A stretch of 64,000 nt of DNA, from assembly GCA_963825405.1 (NCBI GenBank), contig CAWGTB010000003.1, positions 1,116,001 through 1,180,000 of the forward strand. Reading direction: 5' to 3'. The notes under the pieces were generated by a model that saw only the letters and a program-made list of their open reading frames with translations, did no database searches and was not told the DNA's origin. This document shows positions 52,890-60,427 of this stretch, piece after piece (within the stretch, counting starts at the first letter, position 1; every line of letters starts with the position of its first letter). Source of the stretch: JACPNO01 sp963825405. Lineage in GTDB: Bacteria; Acidobacteriota; Terriglobia; Bryobacterales; Bryobacteraceae. A program made the position numbers and the translations under genes.

Positions 52890-53274
52890 TCTTGTATTTC
52901 GCCGGCAGCCGCACCGGTTTCATGTCGCGCCCGCAGAACATATGCTTGGTCGAGCCGATGGCGAGTTTGCGGCCGTCGTCACCGTCGCGCATTTCGTAGC
53001 CGAACTCGACCAGCCGCGGCGTCACCCGGTCGACGGAGCTTTCGACGACGACATCCTGATCGAATCGCGCCGGATAGATATACCGGCAATGCGCTTCCAC
53101 CACGGCCAGAAAAACGCCGTCGTCCAGCTCCATATCTTTGTAGCGGAAGCCCAGGGCTTTGCACAGCTCAACGCGCCCCACCTCCATCCAGACCAGGTAG
53201 TTGGCGTAGTAAACCACACCCATCTGATCGGTCTCGGCGTAGCGCACGCGCAGGCGGGTCTGGTGGGATTGCAT
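52870..53274 (-). CDS. Acyl-CoA thioesterase, YbgC/FadM type
   Basis: 134 residues, hot-dog fold. RVRYAETDQMGVVYYANYLV at 10-29 contains the catalytic Asp in ETDQMGVVYY and is the signature of the 4-hydroxybenzoyl-CoA thioesterase-like family; GFRYKDMELDDGVFLAVVEA and CRYIYPARFDQDVVVESSVD complete it. It would hydrolyse short acyl-CoA thioesters in the cytoplasm, in Proteobacteria next to tol-pal but here beside an FAD oxidoreductase. The end overlaps that gene by 20 bases. Confidence 0.88.
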   Translation of the reverse strand: MQSHQTRLRVRYAETDQMGVVYYANYLVWMEVGRVELCKALGFRYKDMELDDGVFLAVVEAHCRYIYPARFDQDVVVESSVDRVTPRLVEFGYEMRDGDDGRKLAIGSTKHMFCGRDMKPVRLPAKYKINFGIG

Positions 53275-53318
53275 CGGTCGAGATTATAGCTGAGTGCAGG
53301 AAAATCCGGGCTGGGCGG

Positions 53319-53826
53319 TTAACTGAAAATCTCCGCGAGCGGAACTACGATCTCCGGATCGACGGTGCGGAGCACGCCTTCGCTGGCTTCCCGCATGCCT
53401 TCGCGCGTAAAGCTGTAAGCGCGCCGTGTGCGCGGATCCAACACCCAAACGTAGCGCACGCCAAACTGCAAATAGTCGTCGATGCGCTCCTGCATCTGGG
53501 TCATGGTGTCGTCTTTGGAGAGGATTTCAACGCAAATAAATGGCGGCGCGGTGAAGATTTGCTCGTCCGGCTCCTCGCCGAGCACGACGCAGACGTCCGG
53601 GACGCGGAAGCGGGTGGCCAGCACCTGCACGCGCTGTGCGACGAAAACGTGGATGCGCCACTGTTTTGCGCGAGCGCCTAGACAAGCACTCACCCGCGTT
53701 TGCAGCTTGCTGTGGTCCTTTTCCCCCACGTTCCGCTCCACGATCTCTTCCGTCCACATAGTCACAATCGGGGCGATAGGTGGTGGACAGGTACTCGCTC
53801 ACGGATATCGGCCTGGCTGCCTGCAT
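53319..53826 (-). CDS. Uma2-family (DUF820) putative endonuclease (frameshifted)
   Basis: ATG 53826 gives MQAARPISVSEYLSTTYRPD then CDYVDG. A shift near 53760 leads to EEIVERNVGEKDHSKLQTRV and, after DVCVVLGEEPDEQIFTAPPF, ICVEILSKDDTMTQMQERID. The D...E-x-L block is the PD-(D/E)XK-like core of DUF820, with the Asp before CVV and the Glu of VEILS. The family is abundant in cyanobacteria and acidobacteria; the biological role is not known and the nuclease call is by fold only. Possibly a mobile or defence-linked gene, but there is no partner gene nearby. Confidence 0.7.
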
Positions 53827-53895
53827 GCCGTCAGGGTAGCACCGTTCACGAAACGCAAATCCGCCCAAAACCGTCTGTTACACTTACGGATAAGA

Positions 53896-54612
53896 ATGCG
53901 CGTGAAAGTGCTGTTTTTCGGGCAATTAAAGGACATTACCGGGCGCGCCGAGGACCAGCTTGACGTTGCCGATGGCGCGCGCCTCTCCACCGTTTTCGAT
54001 CATTACGCGGGACGTTTTCCGCGCGTCGGTGCGATGGCGGCGAGCATTGTCCTGGCGCGCAATCAGGAATTCGCCGACGCTTCGGCAGCCGTCGCGGATG
54101 GCGATGAGATCGCATTTCTGCCGCCGGTCAGCGGAGGTGCCGCGCCCGAAATCGCCGATCCCGCCGGGCACATCTTCGCCCTCACCCGCCAGCCTATCGA
54201 CACGCGCGAAGTCATCACCCGCCTGCTGCGGGGCGAAGATGGCGCGGTGGTGACTTTCGAAGGCGTAGTCCGCAACAACAGCAAAGGGCGCGCCACGCGG
54301 TATCTCGATTACGAATGCTACGAGCCGATGGCCATCAAGACCATGGCCGAGATTGGCCGCGCAATCGCCGCGGCGTTTCCCATCGACCGCATTGCGCTGG
54401 TGCATCGCCTGGGCCGCCTGGAGATTGGCGAAGCCAGCGTGGCGGTGATCGTGACCGCCGCCCACCGCAAGGCCGCTTTCGAAGCCGCGCTCGAAGGCAT
54501 CAACCGGCTGAAGCGCCTGGTCCCCATTTGGAAAAAGGAGTATTTCACGGACGGAGAAGTTTGGGTGGAAGGCGAGTGGGACCAGGATGTGCCGCATGCC
54601 GCGCGTCCTTAG
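53896..54612 (+). CDS. MoaD-MoaE fusion (molybdopterin synthase, both subunits in one chain)
   Basis: 238 residues from ATG 53896. Residues 1-81 are MoaD (MRVKVLFFGQLKDITGRAED) with its double glycine at 80-81 in FLPPVSGG, followed at once by MoaE: FEGVVRNNSKGRATRYLDYE, YEPMAIKTMAEIG and a C-terminal INRLKRLVPIWKKEYF with Lys206 and Lys213/214 of the active site. In MoaD the free terminal Gly is thiocarboxylated, so the chain must be cut after Gly81 to work normally, or use an internal arrangement. Related fusions (MoaX) occur in mycobacteria. The product makes molybdopterin from precursor Z. It links to the molybdate importer at 38303-40822. Confidence 0.9.
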   Translation: MRVKVLFFGQLKDITGRAEDQLDVADGARLSTVFDHYAGRFPRVGAMAASIVLARNQEFADASAAVADGDEIAFLPPVSGGAAPEIADPAGHIFALTRQPIDTREVITRLLRGEDGAVVTFEGVVRNNSKGRATRYLDYECYEPMAIKTMAEIGRAIAAAFPIDRIALVHRLGRLEIGEASVAVIVTAAHRKAAFEAALEGINRLKRLVPIWKKEYFTDGEVWVEGEWDQDVPHAARP

Positions 54613-55541
54613 TCTCGCCCTGTGCCGCGCTGGTCTCCGCGTGCGTTGCGCAGGATATTCGCGTCAACGTCAATCTGGTGCGCGTGCTGACCACGGTCCG
54701 CGACGCCAACGGCCAGCTTGTCGGCTCTCTCGGCAAAGAGGATTTCACGATTCTCGACAACCGCGCGCCGCAGCAGGTCGCCGTGTTCGAGCGTCACACC
54801 GAACAGCCGCTCTCAGTCGCGCTGTTGGTCGACACCAGCGGTTCCACCGCCAAAGATCTGAAGTACGAGATCGATTCCGTCAGCCGTTTTCTACACGCCC
54901 TGTTCGGCGAAGGCAACCCGCGGGATGCGGTTGCGCTCTACAGCTTCAATTACCAGGTGGTCAAGCACAACCACTTTACGCGCAACGTCTCGCCGCTCGA
55001 GCGTTCGCTGCATTTGCTCAAAGCCGAGGCCGGCACATCGCTCTACGACGCCATTTACCTCACTGCGCAGGATCTTGAGGGACGCCAGGGACGCCGCGTG
55101 ATGGTGATCGTGACCGATGGCGGCGATACCACCAGCACCAAGGATTTTCGCGCCGCGCTCGAAGCCGCACAATTGGCCGATGCGGTGATCTATCCCATCC
55201 TCGTCGTGCCCATCACCAACGACGCCGGACGCAATATCGGCGGCGAAAATGCGCTGACTACTCTTGCCGCCGGCACCGGAGGGCACGTGTTTGCGCCCAG
55301 CGTAGGCGCGGCCCTGGATAAGGCGTTCTCCGATATCATCCTGGCGCTGCGCACGCAATACCTGCTGGCTTTCTATCCCAAAGACGTTCCGCTCACGAAA
55401 AATCGCTTCCATCAACTGGAAGTTCATGTGCAGCGTCCAGGTTTGCAGGTCTCGGCGAGGTCCGGCTATTATGGGGAAGCAACGGGTGATTCCAACAGTA
55501 GGCCGGGTAGGGTGTCGATTGCCCCCAGGGAAACCAGGTAG
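54596..55541 (+). CDS. VWFA-related acidobacterial-type protein (frameshift near the start)
   Basis: ATG 54596 opens MPRVLSLA, and one shift near 54625 joins it to CAALVSACVAQDIRVNVNLV, an exported N-terminus, then VLTTVRDANGQLVGSLGKED and FTILDNRAPQQVAVFERHTE. The VWA domain has the MIDAS start VALLVDTSGSTAKDLKYE, ALYSFNYQVVKHNHFTRNVS and MVIVTDGGDTTSTKDFRAAL. This matches the VWFA-related Acidobacterial domain family (TIGR03436-type), which is one of the clues for the phylum. It starts inside the end of the MoaD-MoaE gene. Partner and function are unknown. Confidence 0.85.
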
Positions 55542-55549
55542 GAGAGATA

Positions 55550-55795
55550 GTGCCATCCAAGCCAACAGGTAAACCAGGTACGCGCGCGCCCGAACACACG
55601 CTCGAGGAAGTGAAGTTCCTCAAACGCCTTATCGAAAATCAGGTCACGGTCAAGGTAAAGCTGAGCAATAACGAGGAAGTTAGCGGCGTGGTCGAGTACT
55701 ATGACGCGTCGTTCATCCGCATCACCCGCACCGGCATGCCGAACTTATTCATCTTCAAACACGACATCAAGTATCTGATGGAGACCGGGTCGTAG
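55550..55795 (+). CDS. Second Sm-like / Hfq-type RNA chaperone
   Basis: 81 residues from GTG 55550. After a basic, flexible N-terminus (SKPTGKPGTRAPEHTLEE) the fold reads FLKRLIENQVTVKVKLSNNE, then VSGVVEYYDASFIRITRTG and NLFIFKHDIKYLME. IFKH matches the Sm2 motif KH of Hfq, and the rest is an Sm1-like strand set. It is shorter and diverges from the hfq at 5833 (which has the YKHAIST-type core IFKHAIST). It could be an Hfq paralogue with different RNA partners. It sits 15 bases before the inositol-monophosphatase gene. Confidence 0.8.
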   Translation: MPSKPTGKPGTRAPEHTLEEVKFLKRLIENQVTVKVKLSNNEEVSGVVEYYDASFIRITRTGMPNLFIFKHDIKYLMETGS

Positions 55796-55810
55796 AGCGC
55801 TCCGCTGCTT

Positions 55811-56617
55811 ATGCCTTCTTATCTTGAAACCGCGGTGGAAATTGCGCGCGAAAGCGGCGCTCTGCTGGCGAAAATGTTCGATCGCCACATTCCCTTCGAG
55901 CTCAAGGGCGATTTTGATCTGGTGACAGAAGCCGATCGGGCCTCCGAGCGGCTGATCATCGAGCGCCTGAAAACGCATTTTCCCTCGCACGGCATTGTGG
56001 CTGAGGAAGGCGGCGGGCATGAAACCACTTCCGGATTCCGCTGGTACGTCGATCCGCTGGATGGCACCACCAACTTCGCCCACGGTTTTCCCTGTTTCAA
56101 CACCACGCTGGCTCTCGAGCAGGCTGGCGAACTGATTGCCGGGGTGGTTTACGATCCCATTCGCGACGAAATGTTCACTGCCGAGCGCGGCTCCGGCGCC
56201 TACCTGAATCACCGGCGGATCAAAGTTTCCGGCGCCCGCCGCCTGGACGAAAGCCTGGTTGCCACCGGGTTTCCCAGCCGCAAGCGGCATCTCAACATCA
56301 ATATCTATTTTTATCATCAGCTTGCCATGGCCACTCATGGCGTGCGCCGCTGCGGGTCGGCTGCGATCGACCTGGCCTACGTCGCCTGCGGCCGCCTGGA
56401 CGCCTTCTGGGAATTCGGTCTGAACCCCTGGGATATGGCTGCCGGACGTCTCCTGGTTGAGGAAGCCGGTGGCCGCTGTTCCGGGATGCGGGGCGAACCG
56501 CACCAGCTCAGAGGGCCGGATTTACTCGCCGACAATGGCTCCATTCACGACGAAACCCTAGCCCTATTTAGCGAGATTTTCCGGGGCGAGTACCGCGTGC
56601 CGCTGCCCAAGATCTAG
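55811..56617 (+). CDS. suhB: Inositol-monophosphatase family phosphatase
   Basis: 268 residues from ATG 55811. The metal-binding set of the family is complete: EE in GIVAEEGGG, DPLDGT in YVDPLDGTTNFAHGFPCF, and WD in LNPWDMAAGRLLVEEAGG. The substrate may be inositol monophosphate or another sugar phosphate; SuhB-type proteins also bind antitermination factors. It follows the second Sm-like gene closely. A poor inverted repeat (GGAAAA...TTTTCC) near 56630 is the only candidate terminator downstream and I do not count it as one. Confidence 0.88.
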   Translation: MPSYLETAVEIARESGALLAKMFDRHIPFELKGDFDLVTEADRASERLIIERLKTHFPSHGIVAEEGGGHETTSGFRWYVDPLDGTTNFAHGFPCFNTTLALEQAGELIAGVVYDPIRDEMFTAERGSGAYLNHRRIKVSGARRLDESLVATGFPSRKRHLNINIYFYHQLAMATHGVRRCGSAAIDLAYVACGRLDAFWEFGLNPWDMAAGRLLVEEAGGRCSGMRGEPHQLRGPDLLADNGSIHDETLALFSEIFRGEYRVPLPKI

Positions 56618-56691
56618 CGGCAGAGCTGGAAAAAACCGGCCTTTTCCTTTACTTTCAGTGCCTTAAGATGGTAGCCTGGGTACTCATTTCC

Positions 56692-57996
56692 ATGCGTACA
56701 GTCGATTTGATTCAGAGGAAGCGCGACGGCGAAGAACTCGAGAGCGACGAAATTTCCTATTTAGTGGATGGTTACACCCGCGGCGAGATCCCCGATTACC
56801 AGATATCCGCGCTGCTGATGGCCGTGTTCTTTAAGGGAATGACGGACCGCGAGGTAAGCCGGCTCACGGAGAGCATGATCGGCTCGGGGGAGACGCTGGA
56901 TCTCTCCTCCATTCCCGGCGTGAAGGTGGACAAGCATTCGACGGGCGGCGTGGGTGACAAGACCAGCCTGATCGTCGCGCCGCTCGCTGCAGCGGCGGGT
57001 GTGATCGTGCCTATGATTTCGGGGCGCGGCCTGGGCCATACCGGCGGAACACTCGACAAATTGGAATCCATACCCGGATTCCGCACCGATCTCACCCTCG
57101 ACCAGTTCCGCGCGCAATTGGCCTCGCTGGGCCTGTGTTTTATCGGCCAGAGCGAAGAGGTTACGCCGGCGGATGGCAAGCTGTACTCCCTGCGCGATGT
57201 CACCGCGACGGTGGAATCGATGCCGTTGATTGCGTCGTCCATCATGTCCAAGAAGATGGCCGAAGGGCTCGATGCCCTGGTGCTGGACGTCAAGGTAGGC
57301 ACCGGCGCGTTCATGAAGAAGCAGGTGGATGCGCGCAGACTGGCGCAGATGATGGTCGGGATCGGCCGCCGCATGGACAAGAAGGTGCAGGCGCTGATCA
57401 CCGATATGAACCAGCCGCTCGGCTATGCGGTCGGCAATGCGCTCGAAGTGATGGAAGCTTCCCAGACCCTGATGAATCAGGGTCCCGCCGATCTCACGCG
57501 GCTCAGCCTGGAGCTCGCCGCACGCATGATTTTCCTGGGCAAAATCACTCCCACGCTGGAAGAAGCCCGCGCCCTCGCCGAGAAGAATCTGGTGGATGGC
57601 TCCGGCTATCGTAAGTTCAAACAGGTAATCGAGGCCCAGGGCGGCAACCCGCAGGCGCTCGATAAATTCGAGCTGCTGCCTAATGCCATTGGCGTTCGCG
57701 AAGTGTCTTCGCCGCGCGCCGGTTACGTCAGCGTCATCAATGCCGAGGATATCGGACGCGCTTCCACGCTAATGGGCGCTGGCCGCGATCGCAAAGAGGA
57801 CGCCATCGATCCGGCTGTCGGTGTGATTCTCGAAGCCAAAGTTGGCGAAAAAATCGACGCAGGCGCCGTGCTGTGCCGCCTCTACTACACGCGCGAGGAA
57901 GGCGTGGACGAAGCCGCCGAAATGGTGGAAGACGCCTTCCATGTTTCCGCGCAAAAACCCGACGAACGCGAATTAATCCTGGAAGTCGTCGGATAA
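56692..57996 (+). CDS. Pyrimidine-nucleoside / thymidine phosphorylase
   Basis: 434 residues from ATG 56692. Splits pyrimidine nucleosides with phosphate to base and sugar-1-phosphate. MRTVDLIQRKRDGEELESDE then the phosphate-binding KHSTGGVGDKTSLIVAPLAA (K-H-S-T-G-G-V-G-D-K), SGRGLGHTGGTLDKLESIPG, and VGTGAFMK are all family signatures; the C-terminal domain includes VILEAKVGEKIDAGAVLCRL. First gene of a tight nucleoside-salvage run with nupC, punA and cdd. Specificity (deoA versus pdp) cannot be decided from sequence. Confidence 0.93.
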   Translation: MRTVDLIQRKRDGEELESDEISYLVDGYTRGEIPDYQISALLMAVFFKGMTDREVSRLTESMIGSGETLDLSSIPGVKVDKHSTGGVGDKTSLIVAPLAAAAGVIVPMISGRGLGHTGGTLDKLESIPGFRTDLTLDQFRAQLASLGLCFIGQSEEVTPADGKLYSLRDVTATVESMPLIASSIMSKKMAEGLDALVLDVKVGTGAFMKKQVDARRLAQMMVGIGRRMDKKVQALITDMNQPLGYAVGNALEVMEASQTLMNQGPADLTRLSLELAARMIFLGKITPTLEEARALAEKNLVDGSGYRKFKQVIEAQGGNPQALDKFELLPNAIGVREVSSPRAGYVSVINAEDIGRASTLMGAGRDRKEDAIDPAVGVILEAKVGEKIDAGAVLCRLYYTREEGVDEAAEMVEDAFHVSAQKPDERELILEVVG

Positions 57997-58000
57997 AGCC

Positions 58001-59224
58001 ATGGGCCGATTTACCGGCCTGCTCGGCCTGATCGTCATTCTGGCCGTGGCGATTTTGTTTTCGGCCAACCGCCGCGCCATCCAATTGCGCGTAATCGTGT
58101 GGGGCCTCACGTTGCAATTCGTTTTTGCCTTCCTGGTTCTCAAAACCGATTTCGGAAAACTGTTTCAATTGGCCAGCCGCGCCGTCAACGCCATGCTGGA
58201 ATATACCGAAGCTGGCAGCGGGTTCCTTTTCGGACCACTCGGTTTGAAGACCGGGCCCTACGGCGTGGTGGTGGCCTTTCAGGTGCTGCCGATCGTCATC
58301 TTCATTGCATCTTTTTTTTCGATCCTCTACTACCTGGGCGTGATGCAGGTGCTCGTGCGCGGCATGGCGATCGTGATGCAGAAGTTCATGGGATCGAGCG
58401 GCGCCGAATCGCTCAACGTCGCGGCCAGCATTTTCATGGGGCAGACCGAAGCCCCGCTCACCATTCGCCCGTTCCTCGCCGGCATGACGCAATCCGAGTT
58501 GTTCACCGTGATGGTGAGCGGCATGGCGCATATTTCCGGCGCTGTGATGGCGGCGTACGTGAAGATCGCCGGAGCCGACGTGCAGCACCTGCTCACCGCG
58601 GTCATCATGACCGCACCGGCGACGATCTTACTGGCCAAGGTGCTGATGCCAGAAGTGGAGCAGCCGGCTACCGCGGGTAGCGTCGAAATTCGCGTCGAGA
58701 AAACCGCGGTCAATATTATCGATGCCGCGGCGCAGGGCGCAGGCGATGGCTTGCATCTGGCGCTCAACATCGGCGCCATGCTGATCGCGTTTCTGGCGCT
58801 CATCGCGATGGTGAACGGCATTTTCGGCTGGGTGCACGGATTCGCAGCAATGAGTTGGTCCCCGGCATCGCTCCAGCAGATTTTCGCCTGGCTTTTCGCT
58901 CCCGTAGCCTGGCTGATGGGCGTAGCGTGGAAGGACTGCGCCGCCATTGGCAACCTGCTGGGCACGCGCATGGTGCTGAATGAATTTGTGGCGTACCTGC
59001 AGCTTGGCCCGTTGAAATCCCAGCTCGAGCCGCGCTCTTTCACGATTGCCACCTACGCGCTGTGCGGCTTCGCCAACTTCACTTCCATCGCCATCCAGAT
59101 CGGCGGCATCGGGGCGCTCGCGCCTTCGCGCAAATCCGATCTGGCCCGGCTGGGCGTCAAAGCCATGGCGGCCGGCACCATGGCCAATTTCATGTCCGCA
59201 TGCATTGCCGGTATGCTGGTGTGA
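58001..59224 (+). CDS. nupC: Concentrative nucleoside transporter, NupC type
   Basis: 407 residues with about eight to ten transmembrane segments. The start GRFTGLLGLIVILAVAILFS, then VLPIVIFIASFFSILYYLGV and the CNT signature SIFMGQTEAPLTIRPFLAGM followed by SELFTVMVSGMAHISGAVMA are characteristic. The CNT family couples nucleoside uptake to Na+ or H+. It begins four bases after the phosphorylase stop. Imported nucleosides would be split by the flanking phosphorylases. Confidence 0.93.
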   Translation: MGRFTGLLGLIVILAVAILFSANRRAIQLRVIVWGLTLQFVFAFLVLKTDFGKLFQLASRAVNAMLEYTEAGSGFLFGPLGLKTGPYGVVVAFQVLPIVIFIASFFSILYYLGVMQVLVRGMAIVMQKFMGSSGAESLNVAASIFMGQTEAPLTIRPFLAGMTQSELFTVMVSGMAHISGAVMAAYVKIAGADVQHLLTAVIMTAPATILLAKVLMPEVEQPATAGSVEIRVEKTAVNIIDAAAQGAGDGLHLALNIGAMLIAFLALIAMVNGIFGWVHGFAAMSWSPASLQQIFAWLFAPVAWLMGVAWKDCAAIGNLLGTRMVLNEFVAYLQLGPLKSQLEPRSFTIATYALCGFANFTSIAIQIGGIGALAPSRKSDLARLGVKAMAAGTMANFMSACIAGMLV

Positions 59225-59234
59225 AGTTTGCGCC

Positions 59235-60044
59235 ATGATTCACGAAGCTAAAGCTTACCTGGAATCGCGAACCACGCTGCGGCCGCGTTTGGCCGTGGTG
59301 CTGGGCAGCGGTCTGGGCGGCTTCGCTGACGAACTGAGTGAGCGCGTCGAAATCCCTTACGCCGAGATTCCCCACTGGCCGGCGTCGACGGCTGTAGGCC
59401 ACGCAGGGCGCTTACTCATCGGCAAGCTGGGTGAGCTCGAAGTGGCCGTCATGTCCGGCCGCGTGCATCTCTACGAAGGCTATACGCCGGCGCAAGTGAC
59501 CTTCGGCGTGCGCGTGCTGGGGCTGCTGGGCGTGCGCGCGCTGGTACTGACCAACGCCGCCGGCGGCATCAATCTCGCACTGGAACGCGGCGGCCTGGTG
59601 TTGGTCACCGACCACATCAACCTGCAGGGATCGAACCCGCTTACCGGTCCCAACGATGATTCACTGGGTCCGCGTTTCCCCGACATGTCGGATGCTTATT
59701 CGAAGAGCTATCGTGAACGCGCCACGCGTGTGGCGCAAGAGTTGTACATCCCGCTCACCGAAGGCGTCTACGCTGGTTTGCTCGGACCCAGTTTTGAAAC
59801 GCCCGCGGAAATCCGCTACCTGCGCGCGATTGGGGCGGATGTTGTCGGCATGTCTACGGTGCCGGAAGTGATCGTCGCCAATCACATGGGAATGCGCGTG
59901 CTCGCGATTTCCTGCGTGACAAATATGGCGGCGGGCATTCTGCCGCAGAAACTCACGCAAGAAGAAGTGCTGGAGGCCGGCGCCATGGTGCGCGATACTC
60001 TGGTGCGATTTCTGAAAGCGCTGCTGCCGGTTTTGGAAACGTAA
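59235..60044 (+). CDS. punA: Purine nucleoside phosphorylase
   Basis: 269 residues from ATG 59235. Trimeric-type PNP: VVLGSGLGGFADELSERVEI, the phosphate loop GHAGRLLIGKLG, VMSGRVHLYEGYTPAQVTFG, LTNAAGGINLALERG, GPSFETPAEIRYLRAIGAD and MSTVPEVIVANHMGMRV, all in order. Releases guanine or hypoxanthine from nucleosides. Its stop and the cdd start share the sequence TAATG, so the two are translationally coupled. Confidence 0.93.
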   Translation: MIHEAKAYLESRTTLRPRLAVVLGSGLGGFADELSERVEIPYAEIPHWPASTAVGHAGRLLIGKLGELEVAVMSGRVHLYEGYTPAQVTFGVRVLGLLGVRALVLTNAAGGINLALERGGLVLVTDHINLQGSNPLTGPNDDSLGPRFPDMSDAYSKSYRERATRVAQELYIPLTEGVYAGLLGPSFETPAEIRYLRAIGADVVGMSTVPEVIVANHMGMRVLAISCVTNMAAGILPQKLTQEEVLEAGAMVRDTLVRFLKALLPVLET

Positions 60045-60427
60045 TGGAGGCCTTGCTCGCAGCTGCGCGCGCCGCTCGGGACAACGCGCACGCGCCTTTT
60101 TCCGGCTTCAAAGTGGGTGCCGCAGTGGAAGACGCCGCAGGCCGCATTCACACCGGCTGCAATGTCGAGAATGCCACCTACGGCCTCACCCTTTGCGCCG
60201 AGCGCGTCGCAGTTTTCAAAGCCATTTCCGAGGGGGCGCGCACTTTTCGCCGCATCGCGGTGGTGGCTGACACCGAGCGCCTGACGCCGCCCTGTGGAGC
60301 GTGCCGCCAGATTCTTTGGGAATTCTGCGGCGACATTCCGGTGCTGCTCGGCAATCTGTCCGGCAAGACCGAAACCCTGCAGCTCAGCGATTTATTCCCG
60401 AGGCCCTTCGATGCATCGCTTCTCTAG
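60044..60427 (+). CDS. cdd: Cytidine deaminase
   Basis: 127 residues. The zinc-binding motif is complete: CNVENATYGLTLCAERVAVF (C-A-E) and PPCGACRQILWEF (P-C-x-x-C). The substrate-binding segment FSGFKVGAAVED is near the start. Converts cytidine and deoxycytidine to uridine forms so that the pyrimidine phosphorylase can act. Tetrameric type. It overlaps the amidohydrolase gene by 17 bases. Confidence 0.93.
   Translation: MEALLAAARAARDNAHAPFSGFKVGAAVEDAAGRIHTGCNVENATYGLTLCAERVAVFKAISEGARTFRRIAVVADTERLTPPCGACRQILWEFCGDIPVLLGNLSGKTETLQLSDLFPRPFDASLL

Noticed and set aside
56618..56660. Rho-independent terminator after the suhB-type gene
   Set aside because: GGAAAA...TTTTCC has an A/T stem with a GC-rich loop and no run of T after it, so it is not a convincing terminator.
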